Source of the DNA: Prevotellamassilia timonensis
GTDB lineage: Bacteria; Bacteroidota; Bacteroidia; Bacteroidales; Bacteroidaceae
Assembly (NCBI RefSeq): GCF_900106785.1
Contig: NZ_LT629845.1
Coordinates: forward strand, 125,535 to 189,534
Direction: 5' to 3'
Length of the DNA stretch: 64,000 bases
The notes beneath the pieces were generated by a model. It saw only the letters and a program-made list of their open reading frames with translations. It had not been told where the DNA came from and searched no databases. Positions 8,605 through 16,728 of this stretch are shown here, piece after piece. Made by a program: the position numbers and the translations under genes. Positions within the stretch are counted from its first letter, which is position 1, and every line of letters begins with the position of its first letter.

Positions 8605-10434
8605 TTACAAATGCGCTTTAAGGAAACGTTCCATGGCGCGGTAAAAGTCAAAGCGGTTCTCTTGGTTGTGAAAACCATGTCCTTCGTTGTCTTTTACCAT
8701 ATATTCTACCACCACACCCCGCTGTCGCAGTGCCTCAACCATTTGGTCGCTTTCAGCCTTGTTTACACGTGGGTCATTAGCTCCTTGAGCCACAAACAAG
8801 GGCACTTTAATTTTGTCGGCATGCAAAGCCGGCGATGTGGCGGCCAACTGGTCGGCATCGTGCTCGGGGTGTCCCACCTGTTCGTACATCATTTCGAGCA
8901 TGGGGCGCCAATAGGGCGGTATTGTCTGCATGAAGGTGAACAAATTGCTCACACCCACATAGTCAATGCCGCAAGCATAAAGGTCGGGGGTAAAGGTCAA
9001 TCCGGCCAGAGTGGCGTAACCACCATAACTGCCGCCATAGATGGCAATGCGATTGGGATTGGCTATGCCCTGTTCAATGAGCCATTTCACGCCATCAGTA
9101 ATATCGTCCTGCATTTTAAGTCCCCATTGTTTGTAACTGGCTTCAAGAAAATGGCGCCCATAGCCAGTGGAACCTCTGAAATTCATTTGGAACACGGCAT
9201 AGCCTCGGTTGCTCAAAAATTGCACTTCCGACGAATACCCCCAGCAGTCGCGTGCCCATGGTCCGCCGTGTGGGTTCACCACTACGGGCAGTTGCTTGGC
9301 CGTGTCGGGTGTAAGGCCGTCGGGCAGGGTGAGATAAGCCTCAATCTGCAGTCCGTCACGTGTGGTGTAGCACACAGGGTGCATGGCATTCATCTCGTCA
9401 GACTTTATCCATGGTGCGAGGTCGGCAATCTTTTTAGCCTTGTCTGTCAAGGCATTGTAGTGCCAGTAGCTGCCCCTTGTGCGGTCGCCACCCACATATA
9501 TCAAGTAGTTCTCTTCAGCCTTGTCGGTATCAGCTATGCCATAGCGCTGGTTGGGGAAGTGTGCCTTGATGCGCTGACGCAGCTGCTCCTCTTCTGCGTC
9601 AAAATAGTGGCGTACAGGCTCTTTGTGACCGGTGCAGTAAACACTGAGCAACTTTTTGCGCTTGCGCGAATAGCTGATACTTGCTATGTCGTAGCGCTCG
9701 TTTTCATAAAGCACCTCAAGTTCCTCACAGGTGGCAGGATTCATGCGCACCAATATCGTTTTGTCGCGATGCAGGTTGGTGGCTGCGTACACCTCCTTGT
9801 TGTCGGGTGTAAATTCCATAAAGCTCACTACATCGCGAAAGTTTGTGGTCAGCACAGGTTTGAAAGGCTCGTCCTCCGTGTCACGATATAGAATTTGCGT
9901 GTTCACACCGTCCACAATGGCTGTGGCCACGCGCAGACGGCCGTCGTGGTCGGTCATCCAGCCCTGAATGTTGCCCGGATTTTCGGCCAAAAGTGTCAGT
10001 TCGCCCGTTTCAATGTTCAGACGGTAGGGGTCGAACACCTCGGGGTTGCGTTTGTTCATGCCAATCATCACAACCCCCTGTTGCTCCTCAAGGTCGTCAA
10101 TCAAACTGGTGCGTACACCGTCAAAGGCGGTGTAGGCCCGGTCGTCGCTACCATCGCGGTGCACACCATAGAGCTGGTAGTTTTCATCACCCGCAGTGTC
10201 TTTCATATACAGCAGGCGCTGGTTGTCTGCCCACATGTAGCCTGCCACACTGCGTTCTGTTTCGTTGGTTATTCGTATTGCATGCTCGTCGGATTCGTCC
10301 ACCCGCCGCACAAACACGTTGAGGCGGTCTTTGTAGGGAGCCATGTATGATATGTAGCTGCCATCGGGCGAAAGCTGATAGCCGGTGCGTTCTGAGTTTC
10401 TGAAAAAATCCTCTAATGGTATTTGTCGTGTCAT
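8605..10434 (-). CDS. S9-family serine peptidase (prolyl oligopeptidase / acylaminoacyl-peptidase type)
   Basis: Hydrolyses short peptides, probably with dipeptidyl- or acylaminoacyl-peptidase specificity. The start is taken at ATG 10434 (MTRQIPLEDFF), where the homologous part begins; an upstream in-frame Met would add 28 non-conserved residues crossing the promoter. The 609-residue protein has an N-terminal beta-propeller (QLSPDGSYISYM blade-like repeats, about 1-350) and a C-terminal alpha/beta-hydrolase domain. The triad is Ser469 (GGSYGGYA), Asp554 (GANDPRV) and His586 (NEGHGF). There is no signal peptide, so it is probably cytoplasmic. It is divergent from a membrane regulator gene at 10589, which might control it. 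Confidence 0.93.
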   Translation of the reverse strand: MTRQIPLEDFFRNSERTGYQLSPDGSYISYMAPYKDRLNVFVRRVDESDEHAIRITNETERSVAGYMWADNQRLLYMKDTAGDENYQLYGVHRDGSDDRAYTAFDGVRTSLIDDLEEQQGVVMIGMNKRNPEVFDPYRLNIETGELTLLAENPGNIQGWMTDHDGRLRVATAIVDGVNTQILYRDTEDEPFKPVLTTNFRDVVSFMEFTPDNKEVYAATNLHRDKTILVRMNPATCEELEVLYENERYDIASISYSRKRKKLLSVYCTGHKEPVRHYFDAEEEQLRQRIKAHFPNQRYGIADTDKAEENYLIYVGGDRTRGSYWHYNALTDKAKKIADLAPWIKSDEMNAMHPVCYTTRDGLQIEAYLTLPDGLTPDTAKQLPVVVNPHGGPWARDCWGYSSEVQFLSNRGYAVFQMNFRGSTGYGRHFLEASYKQWGLKMQDDITDGVKWLIEQGIANPNRIAIYGGSYGGYATLAGLTFTPDLYACGIDYVGVSNLFTFMQTIPPYWRPMLEMMYEQVGHPEHDADQLAATSPALHADKIKVPLFVAQGANDPRVNKAESDQMVEALRQRGVVVEYMVKDNEGHGFHNQENRFDFYRAMERFLKAHL

Positions 10435-10463
10435 GTGAATAAGAAGTCGTATATTTTTGCACG

Positions 10464-10495
10464 CAAAATTAACCATAATGCCACACTTTAACAAG
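10464..10495 (-). promoter_or_regulatory. Candidate promoter of the S9 peptidase
   Basis: On the minus strand TAATTTTG (10464-10471) fits the Bacteroidota -7 motif, with a TTG 20 bp upstream (10492-10494) as a -33 element. The transcript would start about 20-30 bp before ATG 10434, supporting that start codon. Confidence 0.55.
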
Positions 10496-10588
10496 GTGTG
10501 GCGTCGAAGTTGCCACAAATATCGCCATAATCAGTGCTTAATGGAAGCTATTTTGTAACTTTACACCCTATTTACAATTATAATTTCT

Positions 10589-11716
10589 ATGCGTACACTT
10601 GTATTGGTGACCGTTGAGTTTGCCGCCGCCACACATTTTATGATGAGTCTGGTCATGTTTTACCTGGCCCGTCGTAGCGTGCAATTCTTGTCGCAGGCCT
10701 GGATTATGCTGTTGATTTGTTTGATGTATTGTGCCGGCTTGTTTTTCGTGGCGACCAACGACGTCATACCCCAACCGGGCATCATGCACCCCGTGTTGCT
10801 CATCTATTTATTAGCTTGTTCGTATCTGTTGAGCATCTATCCGCTCGGCTTGTGCATGCCGGGCTATTTGCAGTGGGGGCGTATGTGGGGATATGCGGCA
10901 CCTGCCTTGGTGCTGATATTCATTTACAGTATTGGGGCGGCGGTAGGCAGCAACTTGGCCAATGTCTACACCTTCAACGACATATTCAATTCATTCTTGT
11001 CGGGCGATGTTGTGTTACGCATCATAGCACTGCTGTTATCGGGTTACTACATTGTCAACATATTTCGGTTGCCACACACATTGGTCAAGAATATGCAACT
11101 GCCCAACGACTTGATAGCCTATGGTTCGGCTCTCGGCTTGGTAAGCTTGCTGTTTGTTGTGCTCACAATCCGTTTCGACCTTGTGCTGCTCACTATTTAT
11201 ATGTTGCTGTTCACTGCCGTCAACATGTTCTTGTTCTTCCGCATATTGCGCCCAACTGTTGAGGCTATTTCGTACCCCGACTTTCGTCAGGTAGAAACGC
11301 CTCCCACGCGTGAGGAAATTACGCAATCTGAGGTTGACGACTTTAACGAGGCCAATTTGCATCGCTTCGAGGTGATGGAGTACGTCATGCAGCACGACAA
11401 GCCGTTCCTCGATTGTGGCTTCAACCGTGAGCGCTTGTGCCGGTTGGCTGGCTTCAATCGCCACATGGTGTTGCAGAGCTTGCGCTCGCAGGGCTACAAC
11501 GACATTCACGAGTACATCATGCGCTATCGTGTGGCAGCAATGAAAAGTGCTATTGAGGGGGGCGAGATGACGGACATAAAGCAAGTAGTGGACTATGGCT
11601 TCCGCTCGTCAAAAACGGCATCTACCAGTTTCGAACGTTATGAAGGTGGCGACTTAATGGTGTTTATGGACAAGCACAAGAAACCTGAAACACCTGCCGA
11701 CGACATTTCTGAATAA
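10589..11716 (+). CDS. Membrane-anchored AraC-like transcriptional regulator
   Basis: A 375-residue protein with about seven hydrophobic helices in the first 225 residues (for example LVMFYLARRSVQF, IMLLICLMYCAGLFFVATND, LLIYLLACSYLLSIYPLG) and a cytoplasmic C-terminal helix-turn-helix region (about 275-365). The first helix-turn-helix is recognisable (ERLCRLAGFNRHMVLQSLRSQ); the second is degenerate, with SFERYEGG in place of the usual Phe-x-Arg-x-Phe-Lys-x-x-x-Gly pattern. The architecture matches the IS-disrupted gene at 100-3516. It would pass a membrane signal directly to DNA; target genes are unknown, but the divergent S9 peptidase is a candidate. It ends at a bidirectional terminator facing ndh. 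Confidence 0.75.
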   Translation: MRTLVLVTVEFAAATHFMMSLVMFYLARRSVQFLSQAWIMLLICLMYCAGLFFVATNDVIPQPGIMHPVLLIYLLACSYLLSIYPLGLCMPGYLQWGRMWGYAAPALVLIFIYSIGAAVGSNLANVYTFNDIFNSFLSGDVVLRIIALLLSGYYIVNIFRLPHTLVKNMQLPNDLIAYGSALGLVSLLFVVLTIRFDLVLLTIYMLLFTAVNMFLFFRILRPTVEAISYPDFRQVETPPTREEITQSEVDDFNEANLHRFEVMEYVMQHDKPFLDCGFNRERLCRLAGFNRHMVLQSLRSQGYNDIHEYIMRYRVAAMKSAIEGGEMTDIKQVVDYGFRSSKTASTSFERYEGGDLMVFMDKHKKPETPADDISE

Positions 11717-11738
11717 GACATATATTCTCCACATATAG

Positions 11739-11778
11739 CTAAAAAAGGAGGGCGCACAACGGCGTCCTCCTTTTTTAG
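11739..11778. terminator. Bidirectional intrinsic terminator between regulator and ndh
   Basis: A 17-bp stem with one mismatch (CTAAAAAAGGAGGGCGC and its inverse) around a 5-base loop, with A-run on one side and T-run on the other. It separates two convergent genes. Confidence 0.9.
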
Positions 11779-11824
11779 GCTATGTATGTAAAGCTCTTCG
11801 GCCAACCCCACGAGGGTAGCTGCT

Positions 11825-13204
11825 TTATTCTTCAGTCTTGTTGTTAGGGTCCTCAGAACCCTCGCTCAACAGGTCGTGTCCCCAGTGCGTTGAGGCCAGT
11901 CGCTTTTCGCGTTCAACCACTTCTTTGGCCTTTTTGGCATAGATAATCATGCGCAGTGACTGTGAGTAAGACACATAGTTCCACAGCCAGTTGAACAAAA
12001 CAATCATTTTGTTGCGCACGCCAAGAATAGAGCGCAAGTGTACTACCAGCCAGAGCACCCAGGCAAAGAATCCGCCAAACTTCATGTGGCTGAATTCGGC
12101 CACAGCGCGGTTGCGGCCAACGGTGGCCATCGTACCGAGGTTGGTGTAGTGGAAAGGCTTCATCTCCTTGCCCGCTTCAAGGCGTTTAAGGTTCTTGGCC
12201 AAATTGTTGCCTTGTTGAATGGCCACTTGTGCCAGCTGCGGGTGACCGCCCGGCCATTTGTCGTCGCCTTCGGGCATGATGCACTGGTCGCCAATGCAGA
12301 ATACATCGTCAAGTCCTTCCACCTGGTTAAAGGCGTTAACCACAACACGGCGTCCGCGTCCCAAGTGCGAGGGGTCGAGGTTGCCCACAGGTTGTGCAGC
12401 CACACCACTCACCCATATAAAGGTACGTGTAGCAATGCTGCTGCCGTCCTTGAGCATCACGTTGTGGTCCTTCCAGTCGGTCACCATCTTGTTGAGCAGT
12501 ACGTTCACGCCCATCGTGCGCAGGTATTTTTCAACCTTTTGGCTCGATTCGGGGCTCATGGCGGGCAACAAGCGTGGGCCGGCTTCAATCAAGTAAATAT
12601 TCATGAGCGATGTGGGCAGGTCGGGGTAGTCCTTTGGCAACACAAAGTTCTTCATTTCGCTCAGTGCACCGGCTATTTCAACACCCGTAGCACCACCGCC
12701 CACAATCACAACGTTGAGCAATTCCTGGCGCTCCTTGTCGGTAGCACAAGTCAAGGCACGTTCAAAGTTGTCAAGCAGTGCGTTGCGCAAACCCATGGCT
12801 TCGCTCACATTCTTCATAGGCATGGCCTCTTCTGCCACGTTCTTATTGCCAAAGAAGTTTGTTGTAGCACCGGCGGCAAGTACCAGATAGTCATACTTTA
12901 CTTTGCCGATCGAGGTCTGGATAATTTTGTGCTCAGGAAAGATGGAGCGCACCTCGGCCATGCGGTAAAAGAAGTTCTTGCGCTTTTGAAATATCTTGCG
13001 GAAGGGGAAAGATATAGAGCTTGGTTCGATACCTGCCGAAGCTATCTGGTAGATAAGTGGTGGAAATTGGTGGTAGTTGTTACGGTCAACCAACACAACT
13101 TGAAAGTTGCTGTTGTGCAGCTTGTTGGCCAATTTCAAACCGCCAAAGCCACCGCCTACAATTACCACTCTTTTTTTGTCCGTTTTTGGAAGGTTAAAGC
13201 TCAT
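11825..13204 (-). CDS. ndh: Type II NADH dehydrogenase (NDH-2)
   Basis: Transfers electrons from NADH to quinone without proton pumping, at the inner face of the cytoplasmic membrane. The 459-residue flavoprotein has two Rossmann nucleotide sites: VGGGFGG at 16-22 for FAD and VGGGATG at 168-174 for NADH. A further FAD-contact region is CIGDQC, and the stretch GHPQLAQVAIQQG is typical of the NDH-2 branch. Hydrophobic residues FGGFFAWVLWLVVHLRSI near the C-terminus form the membrane-binding part. The start ATG 13204 directly precedes the first beta strand, with a promoter-like motif 42 bp upstream. Confidence 0.93.
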   Translation of the reverse strand: MSFNLPKTDKKRVVIVGGGFGGLKLANKLHNSNFQVVLVDRNNYHQFPPLIYQIASAGIEPSSISFPFRKIFQKRKNFFYRMAEVRSIFPEHKIIQTSIGKVKYDYLVLAAGATTNFFGNKNVAEEAMPMKNVSEAMGLRNALLDNFERALTCATDKERQELLNVVIVGGGATGVEIAGALSEMKNFVLPKDYPDLPTSLMNIYLIEAGPRLLPAMSPESSQKVEKYLRTMGVNVLLNKMVTDWKDHNVMLKDGSSIATRTFIWVSGVAAQPVGNLDPSHLGRGRRVVVNAFNQVEGLDDVFCIGDQCIMPEGDDKWPGGHPQLAQVAIQQGNNLAKNLKRLEAGKEMKPFHYTNLGTMATVGRNRAVAEFSHMKFGGFFAWVLWLVVHLRSILGVRNKMIVLFNWLWNYVSYSQSLRMIIYAKKAKEVVEREKRLASTHWGHDLLSEGSEDPNNKTEE

Positions 13205-13245
13205 AAATCTTCAGTTTGTTTTTCGGGTTTTAAGTTACTCTAATG

Positions 13246-13279
13246 CAAAGTTACGTTCATTATTCCTTAATTCGCCAAA
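13246..13279 (-). promoter_or_regulatory. Candidate promoter of ndh
   Basis: On the minus strand TAACTTTG (13246-13253) matches the -7 consensus, with TTTG (13276-13279) 22 bp upstream as the -33 element. Confidence 0.6.
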
Positions 13280-13321
13280 ATTGTTCAAGAAAGATACACG
13301 CACTTGCATTTTTTGAATGAA

Positions 13322-13362
13322 AAATGCGCATACTGTTACATTGATGTGACAATATGCGCATT
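13322..13362 (-). terminator. Intrinsic terminator after the chromate-transporter pair
   Basis: A stem formed by AATGCGCATACTGTTACA and its near-inverse (13323-13340 with 13345-13362) is followed on the minus strand by TTTTTCATT. It lies about 95 bp beyond the stop at 13458. Confidence 0.7.
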
Positions 13363-13457
13363 GCTGTAAATGTAGGTGGCTGCTCGAAATTCGTTGATGT
13401 GAATTGGGCGGTGTTTGCTTCATGAGGTCAAGTTGGCGAGCGAGCGTGGCGGGCTGC

Positions 13458-14030
13458 TTAATAAAGCACGCAGCCGGCCAGTCCGCAAAGTACGACCATG
13501 AACAGGGCGTTGAACTTGTACACGCCAATGCCAATCAGTGTGGCCAGAAAGAGGAATATGCTCACCATAAAATCCCAGGGCGTAGTGCTGGGTGTGCCAA
13601 ATGTGTCGGGGCGCATCATCAGTATGGCGGCCGCGGCTATAAGTCCTGGCACGAGCGGGCGCAATACCACCATGGCACATTCGTAAAACGACTTATACTT
13701 GTCTTGTTCCTGTATTTTGCTGTAAAAGGCCGTCCAAAAGGCCGATGGCACGATGAGGGCCCCAATGGTGCAGCAGCTTGCTGCCACACAACCCCACATG
13801 CCATATTGGCCCGACACAGTCAGTGCGCCGGCCAGGGTGGCGCTGTTAAGGCCAGTGCCGCCTGGCAGAGCACGGCAAAAGGTCATAAGGTCTGCCATTT
13901 GTGCGGGGGTCAGCCAATGGTGCAAGGTGATGACTTCGTGTTCAATCAGTGCCTGTGTGCTGGCATAGCCGCCAATGCCTAAAAAGCCTATCTGAAAGAA
14001 ACTCAGAAACAGTAGTATGAATATGAGCAT
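13458..14030 (-). CDS. Chromate transporter family protein, single-CHR-domain subunit
   Basis: A 190-residue membrane protein with about five to six helices. The N-terminus (FFQIGFLGIGGYASTQALIEHEV) is the CHR-domain signature with its Phe-Gly/Gly-Gly pattern, and PGGTGLNSATLAGAL corresponds to the conserved PGP(F/T) region. Half-size CHR proteins are known to occur as adjacent gene pairs whose products act together to export chromate or related oxyanions; the partner here is 14293-14844. The two genes are separated by a large palindrome that begins next to this gene's start codon. Actual substrate is uncertain. Confidence 0.85.
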   Translation of the reverse strand: MLIFILLFLSFFQIGFLGIGGYASTQALIEHEVITLHHWLTPAQMADLMTFCRALPGGTGLNSATLAGALTVSGQYGMWGCVAASCCTIGALIVPSAFWTAFYSKIQEQDKYKSFYECAMVVLRPLVPGLIAAAAILMMRPDTFGTPSTTPWDFMVSIFLFLATLIGIGVYKFNALFMVVLCGLAGCVLY

Positions 14031-14219
14031 ATAAGTAGGTGTTCAAAATTATTTTATACAATCAGTAGGTGTCATTTTCACATTGAAAGCACATTCTCGA
14101 GGCGCATCTGTTCCCTTCGGCCTCGGTCACATAGCCCGCTATGCTCCCTCACCCGAAGGAAACATCTGCGCCCCGATAATGCACTTTTAATGTAAAAATA
14201 ATTTTGAACACCTACTTAT
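14031..14219. repeat. Palindromic element, family 4 (ATAAGTAGGTGTTCAAAAT ends), inside the chr pair
   Basis: This 189-bp imperfect palindrome has ends ATAAGTAGGTGTTCAAAAT and its exact inverse. The loop region 14124-14152 is almost identical (one difference in 29 bases) to 48132-48160 in another palindrome with unlike arms. Because it starts at the base before the ATG of 13458-14030, it contains that gene's whole upstream region. Confidence 0.8.
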
Positions 14220-14292
14220 TGTATGTGTATGAATAATACTTGCTTACTAACAACCGCCAAGAGTGTGGCGTGTATCGTGCAGTGGCAGTTGC

Positions 14293-14844
14293 TTATTTGT
14301 CGTCAGACGAAAGTACAAACACTGCATATAGCGCCGCCAGCAGTATCAAACCTAAAATGATATAGGTGGGCGAAATGCCCAACAGACCGATGGCTATGGC
14401 TGCACCTACGGGTATCCAAACGGTGCTGAGCGAAATGCCCGACTTGTTCCACATTTGCAGACAGGGCAACGCTATCAGGGCCACAATGGCCGGACGTGCA
14501 CCGCGAAGAAATGCCTTGATGGCTGGCTGGTTGCACAGGTCGTTGTAGAAAATAGAAAATATAAGGAATATGAGCAGTGGTGGCAGTATCATGCCCAACA
14601 AGCAAGCCGCACTCCCTTTCCACCCATAGAGCTTTCGGCCTATGTAAGTGGCCAGGTTGATATTGAACACGCCGGGCATGGCTTGCACCACAGCCAAATG
14701 TTGTGCAAATTCGTCGTCGCTCAGCCAACAATTTCGCTTGACGAGTGCGCGTCTCAGAGGGGCTATCACGGCGTAGCCATCGCCTATGGTCAAACCACCG
14801 GCTTGCAGAAATGTGGTGAATAATGTGATAAAGTTGAGTGCCAA
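14293..14844 (-). CDS. Chromate transporter family protein, single-CHR-domain subunit
   Basis: The 183-residue partner of 13458-14030. Its N-terminus shows the CHR signature (FLQAGGLTIGDGYAVIAPLRRALV), then VQAMPGVFNINLATYIG in place of the Pro-Gly-Pro motif, and further helices to the C-terminus. It is the promoter-proximal gene of the pair. Small palindromic elements with similar ends lie on both sides (14031-14219 and 14901-15019). Function as chromate or sulfate-like anion export is by family only. Confidence 0.85.
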   Translation of the reverse strand: MALNFITLFTTFLQAGGLTIGDGYAVIAPLRRALVKRNCWLSDDEFAQHLAVVQAMPGVFNINLATYIGRKLYGWKGSAACLLGMILPPLLIFLIFSIFYNDLCNQPAIKAFLRGARPAIVALIALPCLQMWNKSGISLSTVWIPVGAAIAIGLLGISPTYIILGLILLAALYAVFVLSSDDK

Positions 14845-14900
14845 GTTAGTCTCGTGTTTTTTAATAAAAGTAGTGATGCTTGTGTTAGGTGGAGGTGGGG

Positions 14901-15019
14901 CATAAGTAGGTTTGAGTGCCTAATTATAAGCCAATACTCTGCTTTATAAATGCACCGAAGTGCTCCCCGCAGAAAGGGAGTACTTCGGACATATTAAGCT
15001 TGTTTTGAACACCTGTTTA
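14901..15019. repeat. Short palindromic element related to family 4
   Basis: Ends ATAAGTAGGTTT and AACACCTGTTTAT are inverted relatives of the ends at 14031-14219. A central hairpin is formed by GAAGTGCTCCC and GGGAGTACTTC. It lies between the chr pair and the DUF4301 gene, so it may also serve as a terminator of the latter. Confidence 0.6.
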
Positions 15020-15025
15020 TAGGCA

Positions 15026-16549
15026 TTACTGGTGTTGTTCGCGATAAAGGTCGTTCACAGTTTTGACAGGATTGAATGTGGAGAGCGGCACTTCAACAAA
15101 CACCGTGCTCCAATCGCTCATCGCACCGTTCCACAATCCGGGCAACTCGAGTGCTTTCAACTCTTTGCCGTCTTTACTCTTGTGCGAAATGAAACCTGTC
15201 TGGGGGTCAACGTATTGGGGCAAATTAAAGGCGTTACCCTGGTAGTCTTTAACGGCGCAAACAAGGTCAACGGGGTTAAAGTGCGTACCCTTCTCAAACA
15301 TGGCCTTCTTTTCGGCGTCATTCATGTCAATTTGCGAACTTTCAAGTATTTGCAGCGAAATGGTGCCGTCGGCATTGTAGGCCAGGAACGGACCACCGCC
15401 GGGTTCGCCCACGTTGCGCACCATGCCACACACACGCATGGGGCGGTTGAGCTTTTTGCGCAGATAAATGGCGAGTTCAGTGTCCTCGAGCATCTTCGTC
15501 TCGGGATTTTTTGTAAAGAGTTTCTTCTGTACAAATTGCAGCATCTCGCGCAACTCGTCCATGGTGTATTTGCCGCTATCGAGCTTGCGCAGATAGGCAA
15601 ACACCTGTTGTTGCAAACTTACAAGCACGCCTGCCAGCAGCTTTTTGTAGCGCACCGTGTCAGCCTTCAGTCTGTCGGGCACCACATTGTCTATGTTCTT
15701 GATAAACACCACGTCGGCATCAATGTCGTTCAGATTTTCAATCAAAGCGCCATGTCCGCCCGGGCGGAACAACAAGTCGCCGTCTTTGGTGCGGAAGGGC
15801 GTGTTGTCGGGATTGGCAGCCACCGTGTCGGTGCTTGGCTTTTGCTCTGAAAAGCTAACGTTGTATTTTATCCCAAACTCCTTTTCGTATGCGGGCACAA
15901 CCTTGTTGACCAATGCTTCGAACAGAGCACGATGTTCGGTTGACACAGTAAAGTGAATGTTAACCGTGCCGTCCTTCTCGCGTGCATAGAGTGCGCCCTC
16001 AACCAGATGCTCCTCAAGCGGTGTGCGCGAGCCATTGGCATATTTGTGAAATTTGAGAAGGCCCTTGGGCAGCGCACCATAGTTGAGGCCTTCTTTGTCA
16101 AGCATGGCTTTAACTACCTCTTTATACTGGTTGGCTGATAACAGTTCGTCAATATTTTTGCCATAAATACGCTGGCAAGCGCTGTCCAAATCCCCGTAGA
16201 ATGCGGCCTTGTGTATATTATTGAAGAAAGATTTTTCAAAATCTGTGGTCGGTGTGGTGTAGTCAGCATCAACGAACGCGAACATATTCTTGAACATGCG
16301 ACTGGCAGCGCCCGATGCAGGCACGAATTTCACAATGCGGTGAGCAGTATTGTTGGTGTAGGCCTCCCATGCCTCAAGATATTTGTCTACCTCCTCGTGG
16401 CTGGGCGCAAGTATACCTTTTTCGGTACTTGCTGCAGCCGCCAGACGCAGATACGGAAAACCTTTGGCAAAACAGGCTAATTGTGTATTGAGCTTATCCT
16501 CACTGATGCCTTTCTTGGCCAGCAGCACCTTGTCTCTTTCAGTAATCAT
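15026..16549 (-). CDS. DUF4301 family protein
   Basis: A 507-residue cytoplasmic protein resembling the DUF4301 family, which is common in Bacteroidota and has no assigned reaction. The N-terminal region contains PASGAASRM at 77-85, a Gly-rich loop followed by Arg that recalls nucleotidyl- or sugar-1-phosphate transferases (GxGxR type), and FRPGGHGALIENLNDIDADVVFIKNIDN in the middle, which recalls the substrate loop of UTP-sugar pyrophosphorylases. A sugar-nucleotide transferase activity is therefore possible but unproven. The start ATG 16549 follows a strong leader hairpin. No operon partner is evident. Confidence 0.8.
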   Translation of the reverse strand: MITERDKVLLAKKGISEDKLNTQLACFAKGFPYLRLAAAASTEKGILAPSHEEVDKYLEAWEAYTNNTAHRIVKFVPASGAASRMFKNMFAFVDADYTTPTTDFEKSFFNNIHKAAFYGDLDSACQRIYGKNIDELLSANQYKEVVKAMLDKEGLNYGALPKGLLKFHKYANGSRTPLEEHLVEGALYAREKDGTVNIHFTVSTEHRALFEALVNKVVPAYEKEFGIKYNVSFSEQKPSTDTVAANPDNTPFRTKDGDLLFRPGGHGALIENLNDIDADVVFIKNIDNVVPDRLKADTVRYKKLLAGVLVSLQQQVFAYLRKLDSGKYTMDELREMLQFVQKKLFTKNPETKMLEDTELAIYLRKKLNRPMRVCGMVRNVGEPGGGPFLAYNADGTISLQILESSQIDMNDAEKKAMFEKGTHFNPVDLVCAVKDYQGNAFNLPQYVDPQTGFISHKSKDGKELKALELPGLWNGAMSDWSTVFVEVPLSTFNPVKTVNDLYREQHQ

Positions 16550-16585
16550 GATTGTAGATGTTAGGTGGTTTTACAACATTGGTAA

Positions 16586-16638
16586 GACGCACAACCGTCG
16601 CTTGCCATGCAGCGGCGTGTTGTGCGTCCACAAATGTA
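16586..16638 (-). promoter_or_regulatory. Promoter motif and strong 5'-leader hairpin of the DUF4301 gene
   Basis: On the minus strand TACATTTG (16631-16638) fits the -7 consensus. Directly downstream the transcript would begin with a 10-bp perfect stem (16586-16595 with 16619-16628) enclosing a second smaller stem, then about 35 nt to the start codon. The hairpin may stabilise the mRNA or regulate it. Confidence 0.55.
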
Positions 16639-16728
16639 CAAATAAATATTGGAAAGTGCTACCCGTTGTCTGAATTCTTGGTTAACCTGTCAACCAATCA
16701 ACCTATCAACGTGCTAATCAACGTGTCA

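Noticed and set aside
8611-9891. 426-residue open frame opposite the S9 peptidase
   Set aside because: It is antisense to a gene with a complete catalytic triad, has no domain pattern and arises from codon bias on the coding strand.
12038-13243. 401-residue open frame opposite ndh
   Set aside because: It is antisense to a clear NDH-2 gene; composition is rich in His, Val and Ala as expected for a shadow frame.
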